Positions 63,738 through 64,000 of a stretch of DNA of 64,000 nt are shown piece after piece (position 1 is the first letter of the stretch; every line of letters begins with the position of its first letter). The stretch comes from Tahibacter sp042701255 (GTDB lineage Bacteria; Pseudomonadota; Gammaproteobacteria; Xanthomonadales; Rhodanobacteraceae). Below the pieces are notes generated by a model. The model saw only the letters and a list, made by a program, of their open reading frames with translations, searched no databases and was not told where the DNA came from. Both the position numbers and the translations under genes were made by a program. The DNA lies in the NCBI RefSeq assembly GCF_042701255.1, contig NZ_CP170554.1, positions 620,001 to 684,000 on the forward strand, read 5' to 3'.

Positions 63738-64000
63738 GGAAACAACGGCAGGCAGGACGAACAGGGCGCGCACGGTGCCACGCGACGATGTCAGCGGCAA
63801 GGCGGTCGCCGCCTCCGCCGCGACGCCGAGGGCCGGAAACGGCCTGGCGCTGCCGCTGCGCGGTGCCGGCGTCGTCAACACGCGGGCCGCCGGCAGCAGT
63901 GACGGGCTCGGCCGGCTGCTGCGCCGGCACGGCGCCGAGACCGTCGTGGCCCTGCCGGGCCAGCGCCTGCGGATTGCCGCCGATGCGGACGCCGCGCGCG
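63736..64000 (+). CDS. Uroporphyrinogen-III synthase-like protein, N-terminal part (cut by window edge)
   Basis: An open frame from ATG 63736 (GTG 63775 is an alternative) runs to the window end without a stop. The visible 88 residues include LRGAGVVNTRAAGSSDGLGRLLRRHGAETVVALPGQRLRIA, which fits the start of uroporphyrinogen-III synthase (HemD): a leading beta strand with VVNTR, a helix with conserved spacing, then a PGQRL strand. The first 35 residues look unstructured, so a later start is possible. HemD closes the tetrapyrrole ring in haem synthesis. Confidence 0.5.
   Translation, partial: METTAGRTNRARTVPRDDVSGKAVAASAATPRAGNGLALPLRGAGVVNTRAAGSSDGLGRLLRRHGAETVVALPGQRLRIAADADAAR

Overview
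The window is GC-rich, densely coded and bacterial. Gene content (YajQ, S46 peptidase, DUF885, a DcaP-like porin, an IS1595/ISXO2-type element, an OleD-like reductase, a TIGR02001 outer-membrane protein, phenylalanine hydroxylase beside an Lrp regulator) points to a gammaproteobacterium of the order Lysobacterales (Xanthomonadales), perhaps Rhodanobacteraceae. That placement is inference from gene families, not from a marker gene. No rRNA, tRNA or CRISPR array was recognised.

Layout. 0-5.5 kb: a partial LuxR-type response regulator, acetyl-CoA synthetase, and a divergent porin plus MHS permease pair, which reads as a carboxylate uptake and activation module. 5.6-6.6 kb: two unknown small genes closed by a long hairpin. 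6.7-14.9 kb: housekeeping and metabolism (DUF885, rhomboid, a frameshifted DUF3142 lipoprotein, Lrp/phhA, acyltransferase, ArfB, YajQ). 15-20.6 kb: an envelope-anchored TPR-CHAT (caspase-like) protein, a small unknown protein and a lipoprotein subtilase. 20.7-24.5 kb: TruC, S46 peptidase and an Asp/Asn hydroxylase-like protein. 24.8-28.9 kb: an unknown protein, a PspA/IM30-like coiled coil, an AAA+ ATPase (frameshifted) and a TerB-like protein. 29-31.4 kb: OsmC, then an IS1595-family element inserted in a REP-like palindrome, then a decayed gap. 31.4-37 kb: an ECF sigma factor divergent from an LNG-pentapeptide repeat protein, an ADYC protein and a Ser/Thr kinase with TPRs. 37-49.4 kb: mixed genes including ubiB-ubiJ, a WYL regulator, LysE, an OleD-like reductase, a DUF3800 protein, speA and speE. 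49.6-52.6 kb: AEC transporter, a REP pair, a cupredoxin and a TIGR02001 porin-like protein.

The most striking region is 52.9-60.6 kb. One run of co-oriented, nearly contiguous genes encodes an ECF sigma factor, a zinc-finger anti-sigma factor, a subtilase, a decaheme cytochrome of the DmsE/MtrA/PioA type, an MtrB/PioB outer-membrane barrel, a cupredoxin, a diheme cytochrome c and a high-potential iron-sulfur protein. The components match the logic of trans-outer-membrane electron conduits, most closely pioABC (decaheme cytochrome, barrel, HiPIP), with extra copper and c-type carriers and a built-in envelope-signal regulator. Electron direction (iron oxidation or outward respiration) cannot be told from sequence. 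60.7-64 kb: an unknown gene, an ABC transmembrane domain without ATPase, a rhodanese, a secreted protein, a thioesterase and a partial HemD-like gene.

Two genes (DUF3142 at 9.56 kb and the AAA+ ATPase at 27.88 kb) each contain one surplus G that breaks an otherwise well-preserved reading frame. These may be real lesions or sequencing errors.
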